DNA of 64,000 nt from Akkermansiaceae bacterium (GTDB lineage: Bacteria; Verrucomicrobiota; Verrucomicrobiia; Verrucomicrobiales; Akkermansiaceae): assembly GCA_025363295.1 (NCBI GenBank), contig JANYEC010000047.1, positions 91,283 to 155,282 on the forward strand, given 5' to 3'. Shown piece after piece: positions 17,946 through 26,924 of the stretch (position 1 is the stretch's first letter; every line of letters starts with the position of its first letter). The position numbers were made by a program, and so were the translations under genes. Under the pieces are notes generated by a model. That model saw only the letters and a program-made list of their open reading frames with translations. It ran no database searches and was not told where the DNA came from.

Positions 17946-18302
17946 TTAGAATTGGAGGCCGGCTTCGCGCGCTGCATCGGCGAGGGCTTTGACTTTACCA
18001 TGATAGAGGTGACCGCCGCGGTCGAAGACAACGGCGCTGATGTTCGAACCCTTGGCGCGCTCGGCGAGGAGTGCTCCGACTTTCTGCGAGCTCTCGATGT
18101 TCGAGGAGGCTTTTTCGAAAGATTTGTCGAGAGTCGAGGCGGAGATCAATGTCTTGCCGATCGAATCGTCGATGATTTGGGCGTAAATGTGTTGATTGGA
18201 ATAGTGAACAGCCAGACGTGGACGTTCGGCAGTGCCGGAAACTTTCCGGCGGATGCGGTTGTGAATTTTGCGACGGATCGACTTGCGATTGATTGTGCTC
18301 AT
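17946..18302 (-). CDS. rplR: 50S ribosomal protein L18
   Basis: A 118-residue 5S-rRNA-binding protein of the central protuberance. It has the basic N-terminus ([31 protein letters not shown]) and the conserved end ([28 protein letters not shown]). The normal spc-operon order rplF-rplR-rpsE is kept. Confidence 0.97.
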   Translation of the reverse strand: MSTINRKSIRRKIHNRIRRKVSGTAERPRLAVHYSNQHIYAQIIDDSIGKTLISASTLDKSFEKASSNIESSQKVGALLAERAKGSNISAVVFDRGGHLYHGKVKALADAAREAGLQF

Positions 18303-18343
18303 GGTGCCGTAATTGTATTGAGGTAGTGGGCGACGGTAATGGA

Positions 18344-18883
18344 TTATTTGCCGACGCTTTTGCCTTCTTTGCGGCGAACTTTTTCACCGACATAGCGAAC
18401 GCCTTTGCCCTTGTAAGGTTCAGGTGGATAGAAACTGCGGACTTCGGCGGCGAACTGGCCGACGAGTTGTTTATCAATGCCTTCGACCTTGATCTTGGTG
18501 TTTTCCACCACCGTGACGTTCAGTCCGGATGGGATCGGGTGAAGCAACGGATGGGAACGACCCAAGGAAAGGTCGAGATCAGCGCCCTTGACCGTAGCCC
18601 GAAGACCGACGCCGTGGATTTCGAGGTCCTTCACGAAGCCCTGCGAAACGCCAAGGATCATGTTTTGAACCAAGCTGCGGACCGTGCCGTGAAGGGCGCG
18701 ATGCTGGCGTAGTTCGGTGGCGCGAGAAACGATGACGCTGCCGTCTTCGCTTTTGAGTGAGATGCCGTCTGGAAGGGCAAAGTCGAGTTTGCCCTTTGGG
18801 CCTTCGACGATGACAGTGCGACCATCAAGCTTGACGGCGACTTTTTCCAGGAGGGAAATTGGTTTGAGTCCGACTCGTGACAT
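18344..18883 (-). CDS. rplF: 50S ribosomal protein L6
   Basis: A 179-residue L6, binding 23S rRNA near the sarcin-ricin loop. It has two related halves, the start [19 protein letters not shown] and the conserved C-terminal [22 protein letters not shown]. It lies 29 bases downstream of rpsH. Confidence 0.97.
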   Translation of the reverse strand: MSRVGLKPISLLEKVAVKLDGRTVIVEGPKGKLDFALPDGISLKSEDGSVIVSRATELRQHRALHGTVRSLVQNMILGVSQGFVKDLEIHGVGLRATVKGADLDLSLGRSHPLLHPIPSGLNVTVVENTKIKVEGIDKQLVGQFAAEVRSFYPPEPYKGKGVRYVGEKVRRKEGKSVGK

Positions 18884-18912
18884 GGTAGTAGTTTCCTTTT
18901 ACGAGTTGGGGT

Positions 18913-19308
18913 TTACCAGACGTTGGCGAGTAGCTCGCCACCGAGGTTTTGCTTCTTGGCGGATCCGCCGGACATAACGCCTTTCGAAGTGGAAAGGATC
19001 GAGATGCCGAGGCCGGACATGACGCGTGGAACTTCACCGGACCCGACGTATTTGCGGCGGCCAGGAGTGGAAACACGCTTGAGATCGGTGAGGACCGAGC
19101 GGCCGTCGATGAACTTTGGTTTGGCCTTCAGAGTGGTACGCTCGCCAGTGACGACTTCGTAGTTCCAGAGGTAGCCTTCTTCCTGAAGAATGCGGGCGAT
19201 ATCGGCCTTGATCTTGGAATAAGGGGCGGTGAATTCCTCGTTGCCAGCGCGGGCAGCGTTTTTGAAACGCGTGAGGAAATCAGAAATTGGATCGGTGAGA
19301 ACTGCCAT
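18913..19308 (-). CDS. rpsH: 30S ribosomal protein S8
   Basis: A 131-residue S8 with the start DPISDFLTRFKNAARAGNEE and the C-terminal PRVMSGLGISILSTSKGVMSG motif. It binds 16S helix 21 and, in enterobacteria, represses the spc mRNA. Only 38 bases separate it from rplE, so rpsN (S14), normally between them, is absent. Confidence 0.97.
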   Translation of the reverse strand: MAVLTDPISDFLTRFKNAARAGNEEFTAPYSKIKADIARILQEEGYLWNYEVVTGERTTLKAKPKFIDGRSVLTDLKRVSTPGRRKYVGSGEVPRVMSGLGISILSTSKGVMSGGSAKKQNLGGELLANVW

Positions 19309-19346
19309 AATAGGGGATTCCGTTTTTGAGTGGGTCCGTTGTTAAA

Positions 19347-19937
19347 TTAGTTGGCAGCGACGGCTTCGGCTTCAACTTCGTTAGCTTTTTTCATGTCGCG
19401 GAACGGCATGCCCAACTCCATCAGGAGCGCGCGGCCTTCTGCGTCAGTCGGTGCGGAGGTGACGAAAATCAGGTCAAAGCCGATCTGGCGCTTGATCTGG
19501 TCGATTTCGATTTCCGGGAAAATGGATTGATCGCTCACACCGCACGCATAGTTTCCACGGCCGTCGAATGATTTGGAGGAAATCCCGCGGAAGTCGCGGA
19601 TGTTAGGGGCGGTGACGTTGATGAACCGGTGAAGGAATTCCCACATGCGGGCACCACGGAGGGTGACGCGCGCGCCGAGGGCTTCGTTTTCACGCAGCTT
19701 GAAGTTGGCGACGGCCTTCTTCGAGAATGTGATCGACGGGCGTTGGCCGGTGATTTTTTGGATTTCGTTGACGGCGTCATCGACGGCGACTTTACGATCC
19801 GGTGATTTGCCCATGCAGGAAGTGACCACGATTTTTTCGAGGCGTGGGACCTGATGGAGGTTGGTGTAGCCGAGCGTCTTTGTAAGAGCCGGGACGACCT
19901 TGTCCTTATAGTGTTGTTGGAGTGCTGGTGTGCTCAT
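19347..19937 (-). CDS. rplE: 50S ribosomal protein L5
   Basis: A 196-residue L5 of the 5S rRNA complex. Conserved parts are PRLEKIVVTSCMG, ITGQRPSITFSKKAVANFKLRE, GARVTLRGARMWEFLHRFI and the C-terminal GFDLIFVTSAPTDAEGRALL. A short Ala/Glu-rich tail is extra. The 78-base gap to rplX holds a small 6-bp hairpin (CGCTTC/GAAGCG). Confidence 0.97.
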   Translation of the reverse strand: MSTPALQQHYKDKVVPALTKTLGYTNLHQVPRLEKIVVTSCMGKSPDRKVAVDDAVNEIQKITGQRPSITFSKKAVANFKLRENEALGARVTLRGARMWEFLHRFINVTAPNIRDFRGISSKSFDGRGNYACGVSDQSIFPEIEIDQIKRQIGFDLIFVTSAPTDAEGRALLMELGMPFRDMKKANEVEAEAVAAN

Positions 19938-20015
19938 TTTTTTGCGGGTCAGCGATTATTGGTTAGTCGCTTAAGCGCGGGCGGAAGTGCAGTCGCTTCT
20001 TTCGAAGCGGAGACT

Positions 20016-20249
20016 TCAGCCCACTTTCTTAACATTGGAGATATGCACTGGGCCATCGATGGTTTTGATACCGCCGTTTGGCTCAGCTTCGGTGGCTTTG
20101 AAAGCCTTTTGGATAGGACGGCCGCCTTCGACGACGACTTTGCCCTTGGCAGCATTCACAAGGAGCACGGTGCCGCGCTTACCTTTGTGATTGCCTGCGA
20201 TGATTTCGACTTGGTCGCCTTTTTTGACGTGCGTCTTGATACGGCTCAT
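20016..20249 (-). CDS. rplX: 50S ribosomal protein L24
   Basis: A 77-residue L24, an early 23S rRNA assembly factor with a KOW motif ([24 protein letters not shown]). The ATG at 20249 is the family start ([12 protein letters not shown]); a longer ORF from 20297 adds unrelated residues. Confidence 0.96.
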   Translation of the reverse strand: MSRIKTHVKKGDQVEIIAGNHKGKRGTVLLVNAAKGKVVVEGGRPIQKAFKATEAEPNGGIKTIDGPVHISNVKKVG

Positions 20250-20293
20250 GTGATGGAATAGATAAAATGTGACTGGGCGGGGATGCCTTAGGT

Positions 20294-20659
20294 TCAAAGA
20301 ACTTCGGGCGCAAGCGAAACAATCTTCATGAACTGACGTTCGCGAAGTTCACGGGCGACAGGGCCAAAGATCCGGGTGCCACGTGGGTTGTTGTCTTTGT
20401 CGATGAGAACAATCGCGTTCGAATCGAAACGGAGAATCGATCCATCGGCGCGGCGGATCGGGTAAGCGGTGCGGACGACCACGGCCTTCACCACGCTGCC
20501 CTTTTTGACCGAGGCGGTCGGGATGGAATCGCGGATGTGAGCAGTGATCACATCACCGATGCGTGCGGTGCGGCTGCGTTTGCCGAGCACGCCAATCATT
20601 TTTGCGCTGCGTGCCCCGGTGTTATCGGCGACGACGAGCATGGTTTCCATCTGAATCAT
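20294..20659 (-). CDS. rplN: 50S ribosomal protein L14
   Basis: A 121-residue L14 at the subunit interface: [61 protein letters not shown]. Normal length and order. One TTTGAAATTT repeat cluster lies just upstream of its start. Confidence 0.97.
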   Translation of the reverse strand: MIQMETMLVVADNTGARSAKMIGVLGKRSRTARIGDVITAHIRDSIPTASVKKGSVVKAVVVRTAYPIRRADGSILRFDSNAIVLIDKDNNPRGTRIFGPVARELRERQFMKIVSLAPEVL

Positions 20660-20667
20660 GACTTAAA

Positions 20668-20702
20668 GAAATTTGAGATTTGAAATTTGAAATTTGAAAT
20701 GA
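20668..20702. repeat. TTTGAAATTT low-complexity repeat (copy 1)
   Basis: A run of short AAATTTGA units in the rpsQ-rplN gap. Related runs occur at 23971-24005, 26505-26539 and 43236-43252. Confidence 0.7.
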
Positions 20703-20713
20703 GCGAAGCCCAA

Positions 20714-20983
20714 TCAGTGGGAGATTACCTCGGCGAGTGTCCAGCATTTCAGCTTGGAGAGCGGACGAGTTTCCACGATTTTCACGCGGTCACCGACCTG
20801 TGCTTGGCTGGTTTCGTCGTGCACGTAGTATTTCTTCGAGCGTTTGACAATTTTGTTGAACTTAGGGTGAGGAACGCGGGCAATGTGCTCAACGACGATG
20901 GTCTTTTCCATTTTATTGGAAATGACCACGCCAACGCGGGTTTTACGAAGGTGGATCTGAGTGTCCGAAGGAGTCTCGCTCAT
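20714..20983 (-). CDS. rpsQ: 30S ribosomal protein S17
   Basis: An 89-residue OB-fold S17 binding the 16S 5' domain: RKTRVGVVISNKMEKTIVVEH, then HPKFNKIVKRSKKYYVHDE, GDRVKIVETRPLSKLKCWTL. The standard place between rpmC and rplN. Confidence 0.97.
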   Translation of the reverse strand: MSETPSDTQIHLRKTRVGVVISNKMEKTIVVEHIARVPHPKFNKIVKRSKKYYVHDETSQAQVGDRVKIVETRPLSKLKCWTLAEVISH

Positions 20984-21013
20984 AAATAGATGTGTTAGCG
21001 TTGGGAGCAGGGA

Positions 21014-21214
21014 TTAGGCGCTCTTCAAGGCGGTGACCGCCGTGAGGACTTGAGCAGTTTCGCGGCGCACGATGCGAATGCGTGAGGAGTTTTCCAATGA
21101 GCCGGTGGCTTTTTGGAGACGAAGGTTGAGAGCTTCCTGTTTGAGCTCAATGAGACGGATTTGAAGTTCGTCAGCGGTGAGCTGGTTGGTTGCTTTGGCT
21201 TTGGTTTTGGCCAT
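21014..21214 (-). CDS. rpmC: 50S ribosomal protein L29
   Basis: A 66-residue helical hairpin at the tunnel exit. Conserved LRLQKATGSLENSSRIRIVRRETAQVLT. The N-terminal MAKTKAKATNQLTADEL is slightly extended. The order rplP-rpmC-rpsQ is normal. Confidence 0.95.
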   Translation of the reverse strand: MAKTKAKATNQLTADELQIRLIELKQEALNLRLQKATGSLENSSRIRIVRRETAQVLTAVTALKSA

Positions 21215-21252
21215 AATTCAGTCGGATATTAGATGGAATCTGATCGGACGGA

Positions 21253-21672
21253 TCAGGCGTGTGGATTACGGGCGACGAGGCGGGTGCGGATGCCTAACTT
21301 ATAGGAGGCGAGGCGCATCGCTTCTTTGGCAGCGGATTCTGGAACACCGCCAATTTCAAAAAGCATATTTCCTGGACGAATCACAGCGACCCAGCCTTCC
21401 ACAGCACCCTTACCTTTACCCATCCGTGTTTCAGGCGGGCGTGAGGTGATGGACTTGTGTGGGAAAATCCGGATCCAGACTTTTCCTTTACGCTTGAGCG
21501 AGCGGTTGATCGCGATCCGGCAAGCTTCGATTTGGCGGTTGGTCATCCACCCGCGATCGAGGGTTTGCAGACCGAAGTCACCGAAGGCGACAGTGGTTCC
21601 GCGCTGGGCATTACCAGATCGGCTTCCGCGGTGGCTCTTGCGGAACTTGGTTCGTTTGGGCATCAAAGGCAT
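21253..21672 (-). CDS. rplP: 50S ribosomal protein L16
   Basis: A 139-residue L16 near the A site: [60 protein letters not shown]. Alternative starts at MPLM or MPK differ by only three residues. Confidence 0.97.
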   Translation of the reverse strand: MPLMPKRTKFRKSHRGSRSGNAQRGTTVAFGDFGLQTLDRGWMTNRQIEACRIAINRSLKRKGKVWIRIFPHKSITSRPPETRMGKGKGAVEGWVAVIRPGNMLFEIGGVPESAAKEAMRLASYKLGIRTRLVARNPHA

Positions 21673-21719
21673 AACTCGGTCCTTCTAAAAGTTAAATTTG
21701 GATTCGTAAAATTGAGTGA

Positions 21720-22460
21720 TCAGTTGCGATTTTGTGGGCGACGATCGCCTCCGCGATCACCACCACGGTTTCCGCGATCGCCGCGGTCACCGCCACGGTC
21801 GTTGCGACCGCCTTGTTGAGGCTGTTGCTTGCCGTCGTCTTCCTTCTTGTTGACCCATGCCTTCACGCCAATGATGCCGTAGAGAGTGCGGGCTTCGGCA
21901 AAGCCGTAATCAAGGGGAACACGGAGAGTTTGAAGAGGCACTTTGCCTTCGCGATAACTTTCGGAGCGGGCGATGTCCGCACCACCGAGGCGGCCGGCGC
22001 AACGAAGACGGATGCCTTCAGCCCCAAATTCCATCGCGGTTTGCAGTGCACGCTTCATCGCGCGACGGAAGCTGATCCGGCGCTCAAGTTGCACGGCGAT
22101 TTGTTCGGCGACCAATTGAGCATCGAGCTCAGGCTTGCGAATTTCGATGATATCGATTTTCACTTGGGCACCTTTGCAGAGGCCCGTGATATCCTTGGTC
22201 ATCACTTCGATTTCCTTACCTTGGCGACCGATGATCAGACCAGGGCGGGAAGTGTGAAGAGTTACTCGAACGCTGTTCCATGCACGCTCAATGACCACAC
22301 GGGCCAATCCAGCATTCACGAGCTTGTTCTTGAGGTAGCCACGGATCGCGAGATCTTCGTGGAGCTTATCGGTGTAGTCTTTGCCTTTGGCATACCACTT
22401 GGAGCGCCAGTCTTTGTTGACGGCGAGGCGGAATGCGATCGGATTTACTTTTTGGCCCAT
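21720..22460 (-). CDS. rpsC: 30S ribosomal protein S3 with RGG-like C-terminal tail
   Basis: A 246-residue S3. The KH domain (GLIIGRQGKEIEVMTKDI) and C-terminal domain (GADIARSESYREGKVPLQTLRVPLDYGFAEARTLYGIIGVKAWV) are standard. After VNKKEDDGK comes a tail of about 30 residues built of RGG, DRGD and NRGG units. S3 lines the mRNA entry pore and helps unwind mRNA. The tail mirrors the Gly-rich extension on S5, its neighbour in the ribosome. Confidence 0.97.
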   Translation of the reverse strand: MGQKVNPIAFRLAVNKDWRSKWYAKGKDYTDKLHEDLAIRGYLKNKLVNAGLARVVIERAWNSVRVTLHTSRPGLIIGRQGKEIEVMTKDITGLCKGAQVKIDIIEIRKPELDAQLVAEQIAVQLERRISFRRAMKRALQTAMEFGAEGIRLRCAGRLGGADIARSESYREGKVPLQTLRVPLDYGFAEARTLYGIIGVKAWVNKKEDDGKQQPQQGGRNDRGGDRGDRGNRGGDRGGDRRPQNRN

Positions 22461-22493
22461 GGTCGGTGAGGAATGAGATTAATGGAGAGTGAT

Positions 22494-22919
22494 TCAGGCT
22501 TCTTCGGTGGCAGCTACGGCGGCAACGGGTGCTTCTTCGACTGCTTTGGCAGCAGCCTTGCGAGTGACTTTCTTTTTCTTCTCGGGGGCGGAACCGACGA
22601 GAGTGATCGAAATGTGGCTGGTGCGCTTGAGGATCGGGCCCGCGGAACCTTTTGCCCGTGGCTTAAAGCGGCGGAGTGTAGGACCTGCACCGATGACGGC
22701 TTCCTTGATGACAAGTGAGGCAGCATCGAGGGAAAAATTGTTTTCCGCGTCAGCGATCGCAGTTTTGAGGGTCTTCCCGATGAGCTGTGCGGCTTTCTTG
22801 GGAGTGAAGGTCAAAATATCGAGGGCGCTGGAGACAGCGAGACCTTGAATTTCACGGGCGACGTCACGCGCCTTTTTAGGCGAGAGACGAACGAATTTGG
22901 TGGTGCTTTTGACTTCCAT
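22494..22919 (-). CDS. rplV: 50S ribosomal protein L22
   Basis: A 141-residue L22 lining the exit tunnel. The start is TTKFVRLSPKKARDVAREIQGL, followed by a normal beta-hairpin region and HISITLVGSAPEKKKK; then comes an extra Ala/Glu/Val-rich tail of about 25 residues (AAAKAVEEAPVAAVAATEEA). It is separated from rpsS by an unrelated secreted-protein gene. Confidence 0.96.
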   Translation of the reverse strand: MEVKSTTKFVRLSPKKARDVAREIQGLAVSSALDILTFTPKKAAQLIGKTLKTAIADAENNFSLDAASLVIKEAVIGAGPTLRRFKPRAKGSAGPILKRTSHISITLVGSAPEKKKKVTRKAAAKAVEEAPVAAVAATEEA

Positions 22920-22939
22920 GGACGTCGGACGGTAAGTAG

Positions 22940-23665
22940 TTACTGCGCTGAGGCTTGTGTTTCGAGGACGGCGAGATCGCCGGGGCGTGGGGATTCGGCG
23001 ACATTGTCGAGGTGTTCGACAAAGGCACCACTGACGCCCTTGCGGACGTCGGCTAAAATGGCTTTTCCGTAGGGCTGCTGCCCGCGGGTGAGGCGAAAGG
23101 TCATGCCGATTTTTGCTCCCTGACTTTCGCCAAGGTTGAAAACCATCATGCCACTCTCTTGATCGAGACTGACGATCCGGGCTTGCTGCAATGAGCCAGT
23201 CCGAACATCGGGGCGGGGCTTCTGGCGCAGTCCGAGGACAGCGTCAAGCTCTCTTAATGAAGTTTCTACACGGAGTCTTGCATCCGGGTCGGAAACCACC
23301 GCTTGGCGGAGGTATTCGTTCACAGTGGCAGCAAGGCGTGTGACTGTTCCTTCCATACGGGCGATGCGCTCATTAGCGAGCTGCAAATCACCGGCGGCTT
23401 GGATCAGGCGGTCGTTTCCCCCGTCGAGCAGGTTCTTGCCGAGTGCTTCGAGACGTTGGCGGACTTGAGCGAGTTGCTCGGTCGCCTCTTTCTCGCCGCG
23501 ATTCGATTCGGCAAGGCTGCGCTGGAGGGTTTGGTTCTGCCCCTGGAGTTCGGTGACGATCTCCTGGAGTTCCGCTACGGTTGGCGCTTGAGCCACGCAC
23601 ACCTCGGCAAAGGCCAGCAACCCGAAGGCGGAGGCAAGTGCTTTGAGATGAAACGTGGAGCGCAT
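22940..23665 (-). CDS. Secreted coiled-coil protein inserted in the S10 operon
   Basis: A 241-residue protein that I do not recognise as a named family. A signal peptide (MRSTFHLKALASAFGLLAFAEVCVAQA) supports the ATG at 23665. Residues about 28-122 are a long heptad-like coiled coil (VAELQEIVTELQGQNQTLQR, then LANERIARMEGTVTRLAATV). Residues about 157-237 form a compact beta-rich C-terminal part (QARIVSLDQESGMMVFNLG, GAKIGMTFRLTRG, FVEHLDN, PRPGDLAVLE) that resembles small domains in FlgT-like or envelope proteins, but this is weak. It lies between rpsS and rplV with 20- and 29-base gaps, clearly cotranscribed with ribosomal genes. An envelope role is inferred only from the signal peptide. 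Confidence 0.8.
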   Translation of the reverse strand: MRSTFHLKALASAFGLLAFAEVCVAQAPTVAELQEIVTELQGQNQTLQRSLAESNRGEKEATEQLAQVRQRLEALGKNLLDGGNDRLIQAAGDLQLANERIARMEGTVTRLAATVNEYLRQAVVSDPDARLRVETSLRELDAVLGLRQKPRPDVRTGSLQQARIVSLDQESGMMVFNLGESQGAKIGMTFRLTRGQQPYGKAILADVRKGVSGAFVEHLDNVAESPRPGDLAVLETQASAQ

Positions 23666-23694
23666 GTGCGTGGTGAAAATGGGAACCAAGTGGA

Positions 23695-23967
23695 TTATTT
23701 CTTGCCGATACCGCCGTGCGTCTTGAACAGACGGGTCGGTGAAAATTCGCCGAGTTTGTGGCCAACCATATTTTCGGTGACGTAAACGGGGACAAACGTC
23801 TTGCCGTTATGGACTGCGAAGTTGTGGCTGACGAAATCAGGCGTGATCATCGACTTACGGCTCCATGTTTTGATGGGCTTACGTTCGGATCCGGCTTCGG
23901 CAACGGCGTCGATCTTGGCGAGTAGCTTTTGATCAACGTATGGGCCTTTTTTGAGTGAGCGTGGCAT
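23695..23967 (-). CDS. rpsS: 30S ribosomal protein S19
   Basis: A 90-residue S19 of the 30S head: [67 protein letters not shown]. Normal length. The next gene downstream should be rplV but is the coiled-coil protein. Confidence 0.97.
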   Translation of the reverse strand: MPRSLKKGPYVDQKLLAKIDAVAEAGSERKPIKTWSRKSMITPDFVSHNFAVHNGKTFVPVYVTENMVGHKLGEFSPTRLFKTHGGIGKK

Positions 23968-23970
23968 GGG

Positions 23971-24005
23971 AAATTTGAGATTTCAGATTTGAGATTTCAG
24001 ATTGA
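23971..24005. repeat. TTTGAGATTT low-complexity repeat (copy 2)
   Basis: Short repeating units of AAATTTGAG and GATTTCAG fill most of the rplB-rpsS gap. The same family as the runs near 20.7, 26.5 and 43.2 kb. Confidence 0.7.
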
Positions 24006-24012
24006 GAAGGGA

Positions 24013-24858
24013 TTACTTCCGCTTCGCTTTGTGGCGGGACTCAACGATGAAGACGCTGGTGGTCTTCTTCTTGTTACGAGTCTTCTGACCCTTCGCATGA
24101 CCCCATGGGCTGAGAAGGTGCTGACGACCACCACCGGACTTCGATTTGCCTTCGCCACCACCGTTCGGGTGGTCAACGGGGTTCATCGTCATACCGCGGA
24201 CGGTCGGGCGAACACCCTGCCAGCGTGTGCGGCCAGCTTTTCCAGATGTTTCATTCATGTGGTCACGGTTTCCGACTTGGCCGATGGTGCAGAAGCAACG
24301 ATCGTTAAAGCGGCGGATTTCACCGGAAGGCATTTTCACCAGTGCCCAGCCGCCATCGCGGTTAGAAAGCACGGCGAGCTGACCGGCGGCGCGGGCAACT
24401 TTGCCACCATTGCCAGGAATGAGCTCGATGTTGTGGATCGGTGTGCCGAGTGGCACGGCGCTGAGTGGCATCGCGTTACCCGTTTTCGGGGCGACGTTTG
24501 CACCTGCGACGACGGTCGTTCCAACTTCGAGACCGAGAGGAGCGAGGATGTAGGACTTCTGGCCGTCCTCATACTGGATGAGGGCGATGCGGCAAGTGCG
24601 GTTCGGATCGTATTCGATGCCGACTACAGTTGCAGGTGCATCGTGCTTACCGCGCTTGAAATCAACCAAACGGTAGTGACGCTTGTGTCCACCACCGATG
24701 TGACGGCAAGTGATGCGGCCGGTGTTGTTACGACCACCGCTGCGCTTGAGCGGGGTAAGGAGGCTTTTCTCCGGCTTGCTTTTGGTGATCTCGTCAAATG
24801 ACGGCAGATTCTTGTAGCGAGCAGATGGAGTGATTGGCTTGAAAGTTTTCAGTGGCAT
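24013..24858 (-). CDS. rplB: 50S ribosomal protein L2
   Basis: A 281-residue L2 needed for subunit joining and the peptidyl transferase centre. It starts with [16 protein letters not shown] and has [28 protein letters not shown] and the functionally key [29 protein letters not shown] loop with its conserved His. Confidence 0.98.
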   Translation of the reverse strand: MPLKTFKPITPSARYKNLPSFDEITKSKPEKSLLTPLKRSGGRNNTGRITCRHIGGGHKRHYRLVDFKRGKHDAPATVVGIEYDPNRTCRIALIQYEDGQKSYILAPLGLEVGTTVVAGANVAPKTGNAMPLSAVPLGTPIHNIELIPGNGGKVARAAGQLAVLSNRDGGWALVKMPSGEIRRFNDRCFCTIGQVGNRDHMNETSGKAGRTRWQGVRPTVRGMTMNPVDHPNGGGEGKSKSGGGRQHLLSPWGHAKGQKTRNKKKTTSVFIVESRHKAKRK

Positions 24859-24905
24859 GACAATCGGAACGGTAAGGTGTTACGTTTGAAAAAGCGGGGA
24901 ATCGC

Positions 24906-25190
24906 TTAGACGAGATCGAGCGATTCGCCTTCTTTGAGGCGGACGATGGCTTTTTTCCAATGGTTAGTACGACCTGCATCGGCACGACGCTGGCGCTTGA
25001 GTTTACCGTCGTAGTTGGCAGTGCGAACGGCCAGAACGGTTTTTCCGAAGAGTTGTTCAACAGCTTGTTTGATCTCAAGCTTGTTGGCCTTGCGGTCCAC
25101 TTCGAGGGTGACCTCGTTGTTGTTCTCCTGAAGCATGGTGGCTTTCTCGGAGAGGCGGACGTTTTTAATGACCTGGTAAATGTCTTTCAT
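24906..25190 (-). CDS. rplW: 50S ribosomal protein L23
   Basis: A 94-residue L23 at the exit tunnel, dock for trigger factor and SRP: LSEKATMLQENNNEVTLEVDRKANKLEIKQAVEQLFGKTVLAVRTANYDGKLKR. The standard place between rplD and rplB. Confidence 0.96.
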   Translation of the reverse strand: MKDIYQVIKNVRLSEKATMLQENNNEVTLEVDRKANKLEIKQAVEQLFGKTVLAVRTANYDGKLKRQRRADAGRTNHWKKAIVRLKEGESLDLV

Positions 25191-25213
25191 GATCTCGGTG
25201 TTAAGTCCGGGGT

Positions 25214-25822
25214 TCAGGCGGTGCGAGCCGCGAGGGTTTGCACGGCATCACCCACAAGGATGATGGTGTTAGCGAGGAGGAATTGCTCAACGTTGACATC
25301 CGAACCCGTGACGAGTTGGGCATAGGCGACGTTGCGGGCAGCGAGGTAGGTGTTGTCGTCGAAGGAATTTCCAACCACGAGGATCTTGCCCGGCTTGGTC
25401 AGCGCATCGAGAGCGGCGATGAAAGACTTGGTCTTTCCATCCGCGATCGAGAACGATGGGACCGTAATGATTTTCCCAGCGGCAACGAGATCACCCAAAG
25501 TGCGGCGCAGAGCGAGCTTCCGGACGGTCTTTGGAACCTTCTTGGAGTAATCACGTGGGCGGGGTCCGAAAACAACACCACCACCGACGAAGATCGGGGC
25601 GCGTTTGTCGCCGTGACGGGCACCACCGGTGCCTTTTTGCTTGTAGATCTTGCGGTTGCTACCGGAAACCTCACCACGGGTCTTGGTGCAAGCGGAGCCG
25701 GTGCGGCGGTTGGCGCGGTAGGCGACCACGAGATCGTGGACGGCTTGGCGACCTTTCTCGGCACCCACCAATACGAGATTGGCGGCTTGAGCGTCTTCAG
25801 TTGTGAAAGTCTTAGCGGACAT
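25214..25822 (-). CDS. rplD: 50S ribosomal protein L4
   Basis: A 202-residue L4: the tunnel-lining loop is TKTRGEVSGSNRKIYKQKGTGGARHGDKRAPIFVGGGVVFGP, followed by the conserved KILVVGN region. In enterobacteria L4 autoregulates the S10 operon; no S10-leader hairpin was recognised here. Confidence 0.96.
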   Translation of the reverse strand: MSAKTFTTEDAQAANLVLVGAEKGRQAVHDLVVAYRANRRTGSACTKTRGEVSGSNRKIYKQKGTGGARHGDKRAPIFVGGGVVFGPRPRDYSKKVPKTVRKLALRRTLGDLVAAGKIITVPSFSIADGKTKSFIAALDALTKPGKILVVGNSFDDNTYLAARNVAYAQLVTGSDVNVEQFLLANTIILVGDAVQTLAARTA

Positions 25823-25859
25823 GACTTGGAATCGTGAGAGGTTTCAGAATGCCACCGGA

Positions 25860-26495
25860 TCAGGCGGACTTTTTCTTGGCGGGGCGGACGGTGACGTAGT
25901 GACCGTTTGAACCGGGAACTGCGCCAGAGACGAGGATCACACCGTCTTCTTTACGAACGGCGACAATCTTGAGATTTTGCACGGTGGTGCGGGTAGTGCC
26001 CATGTGACCGGGCATTTTTTGGTTCTTCCAAACGCGACCTGGAGTCGAACGGCAACCGATGGCTCCCGTTCTGCGGTGCATCATGGAACCGTGGGTTTGC
26101 TTGAGGCCACCGAAGTTGTAGCGCTTGTACACCCCTTGGAAACCGCGGCCCTTGGATTCGCCGATCACGTCAACCCATTGGCCTTCGGTGAAAGTTTCCA
26201 TGCCCGGATGAACGGCTGGAAGTTCGACGCCGTTTTCGACGCGGAATTCCTGGATGAAATGCTTGGGGGCGCAACCTGCTTTCTTGGCAATACCGAGAGC
26301 AGGCTTAGTGACGCGTTGTTCCTTGCGATCGCCATAGCCGACTTGGACTGCGGTGTAACCGTCCGATTCAGGAGTCTTGGATTGAAGGATCGTGTTTCCG
26401 GAAACGTCGATGACGGTGACGGGGATCATGATGCCAGCCTGTTGGTCGAACAGACGGGTCATACCGATTTTTTTGCCGAGGAGGCCGAGTGACAT
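25860..26495 (-). CDS. rplC: 50S ribosomal protein L3
   Basis: A 211-residue L3: LGLLGKKIGMTRLFDQ at the start, KGRGFQGVYKRYNFGG and the central MHRRTGAIGCRSTPGRVWKNQKMPGHMG extension that reaches the peptidyl transferase centre. A low-complexity repeat lies right upstream of its start. Confidence 0.97.
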   Translation of the reverse strand: MSLGLLGKKIGMTRLFDQQAGIMIPVTVIDVSGNTILQSKTPESDGYTAVQVGYGDRKEQRVTKPALGIAKKAGCAPKHFIQEFRVENGVELPAVHPGMETFTEGQWVDVIGESKGRGFQGVYKRYNFGGLKQTHGSMMHRRTGAIGCRSTPGRVWKNQKMPGHMGTTRTTVQNLKIVAVRKEDGVILVSGAVPGSNGHYVTVRPAKKKSA

Positions 26496-26504
26496 GGCGA
26501 TTAG

Positions 26505-26539
26505 GAAATTTGAGATTTGAAATTTGAGATTTGAGATTC
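26505..26539. repeat. TTTGAGATTT low-complexity repeat (copy 3)
   Basis: AAATTTGAG units between rpsJ and rplC, ending 16 bases before the rpsJ stop region. Same family as copies 1, 2 and 4. Confidence 0.7.
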
Positions 26540-26555
26540 GGTGCGCAAGCGCCGC

Positions 26556-26864
26556 TCAGATGCGGATGGTGATGTCAACACCGGCTGGCAGGTTGAGCTT
26601 CTTGAGCTCGTCCACGGTGCGGGCAGTTGGATCGACGATGTCGAGCAAACGCTTGTGAGTCCGGACTTCGAACTGCTCCATCGACTTTTTGTTAACGTGC
26701 ACGGAACGGTTCACGGAGAACTTCTCGATGCGTGTTGGAAGTGGGATTGGGCCAGCCACACGGGCTCCCGTGCGTTTCGCGGTCTCCACGATTTCTTGGG
26801 CTGAGCGGTCGATCGCGCGGTGATCGAAGGCGCGCAGGCGGATGCGTATTTTCTGATTTTCCAT
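26556..26864 (-). CDS. rpsJ: 30S ribosomal protein S10
   Basis: A 102-residue S10 (also the NusE transcription factor): [69 protein letters not shown]. It opens the S10 cluster directly after fusA (60-base gap); tuf is missing from its usual place between them. Confidence 0.98.
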   Translation of the reverse strand: MENQKIRIRLRAFDHRAIDRSAQEIVETAKRTGARVAGPIPLPTRIEKFSVNRSVHVNKKSMEQFEVRTHKRLLDIVDPTARTVDELKKLNLPAGVDITIRI

Positions 26865-26924
26865 GGTGGAGAAGTTGTTTGACGGTTTACGTGGTTAGGC
26901 TACAGGGCGAGAAATCAGTTCTTG

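Noticed and set aside
17277..18326. Long open frame on the plus strand opposite rpsE and rplR (349 codons), and similar frames opposite fusA and rplB
   Set aside because: These are shadow frames of conserved ribosomal and EF-G genes; the translated proteins are low-information and lack any family feature.
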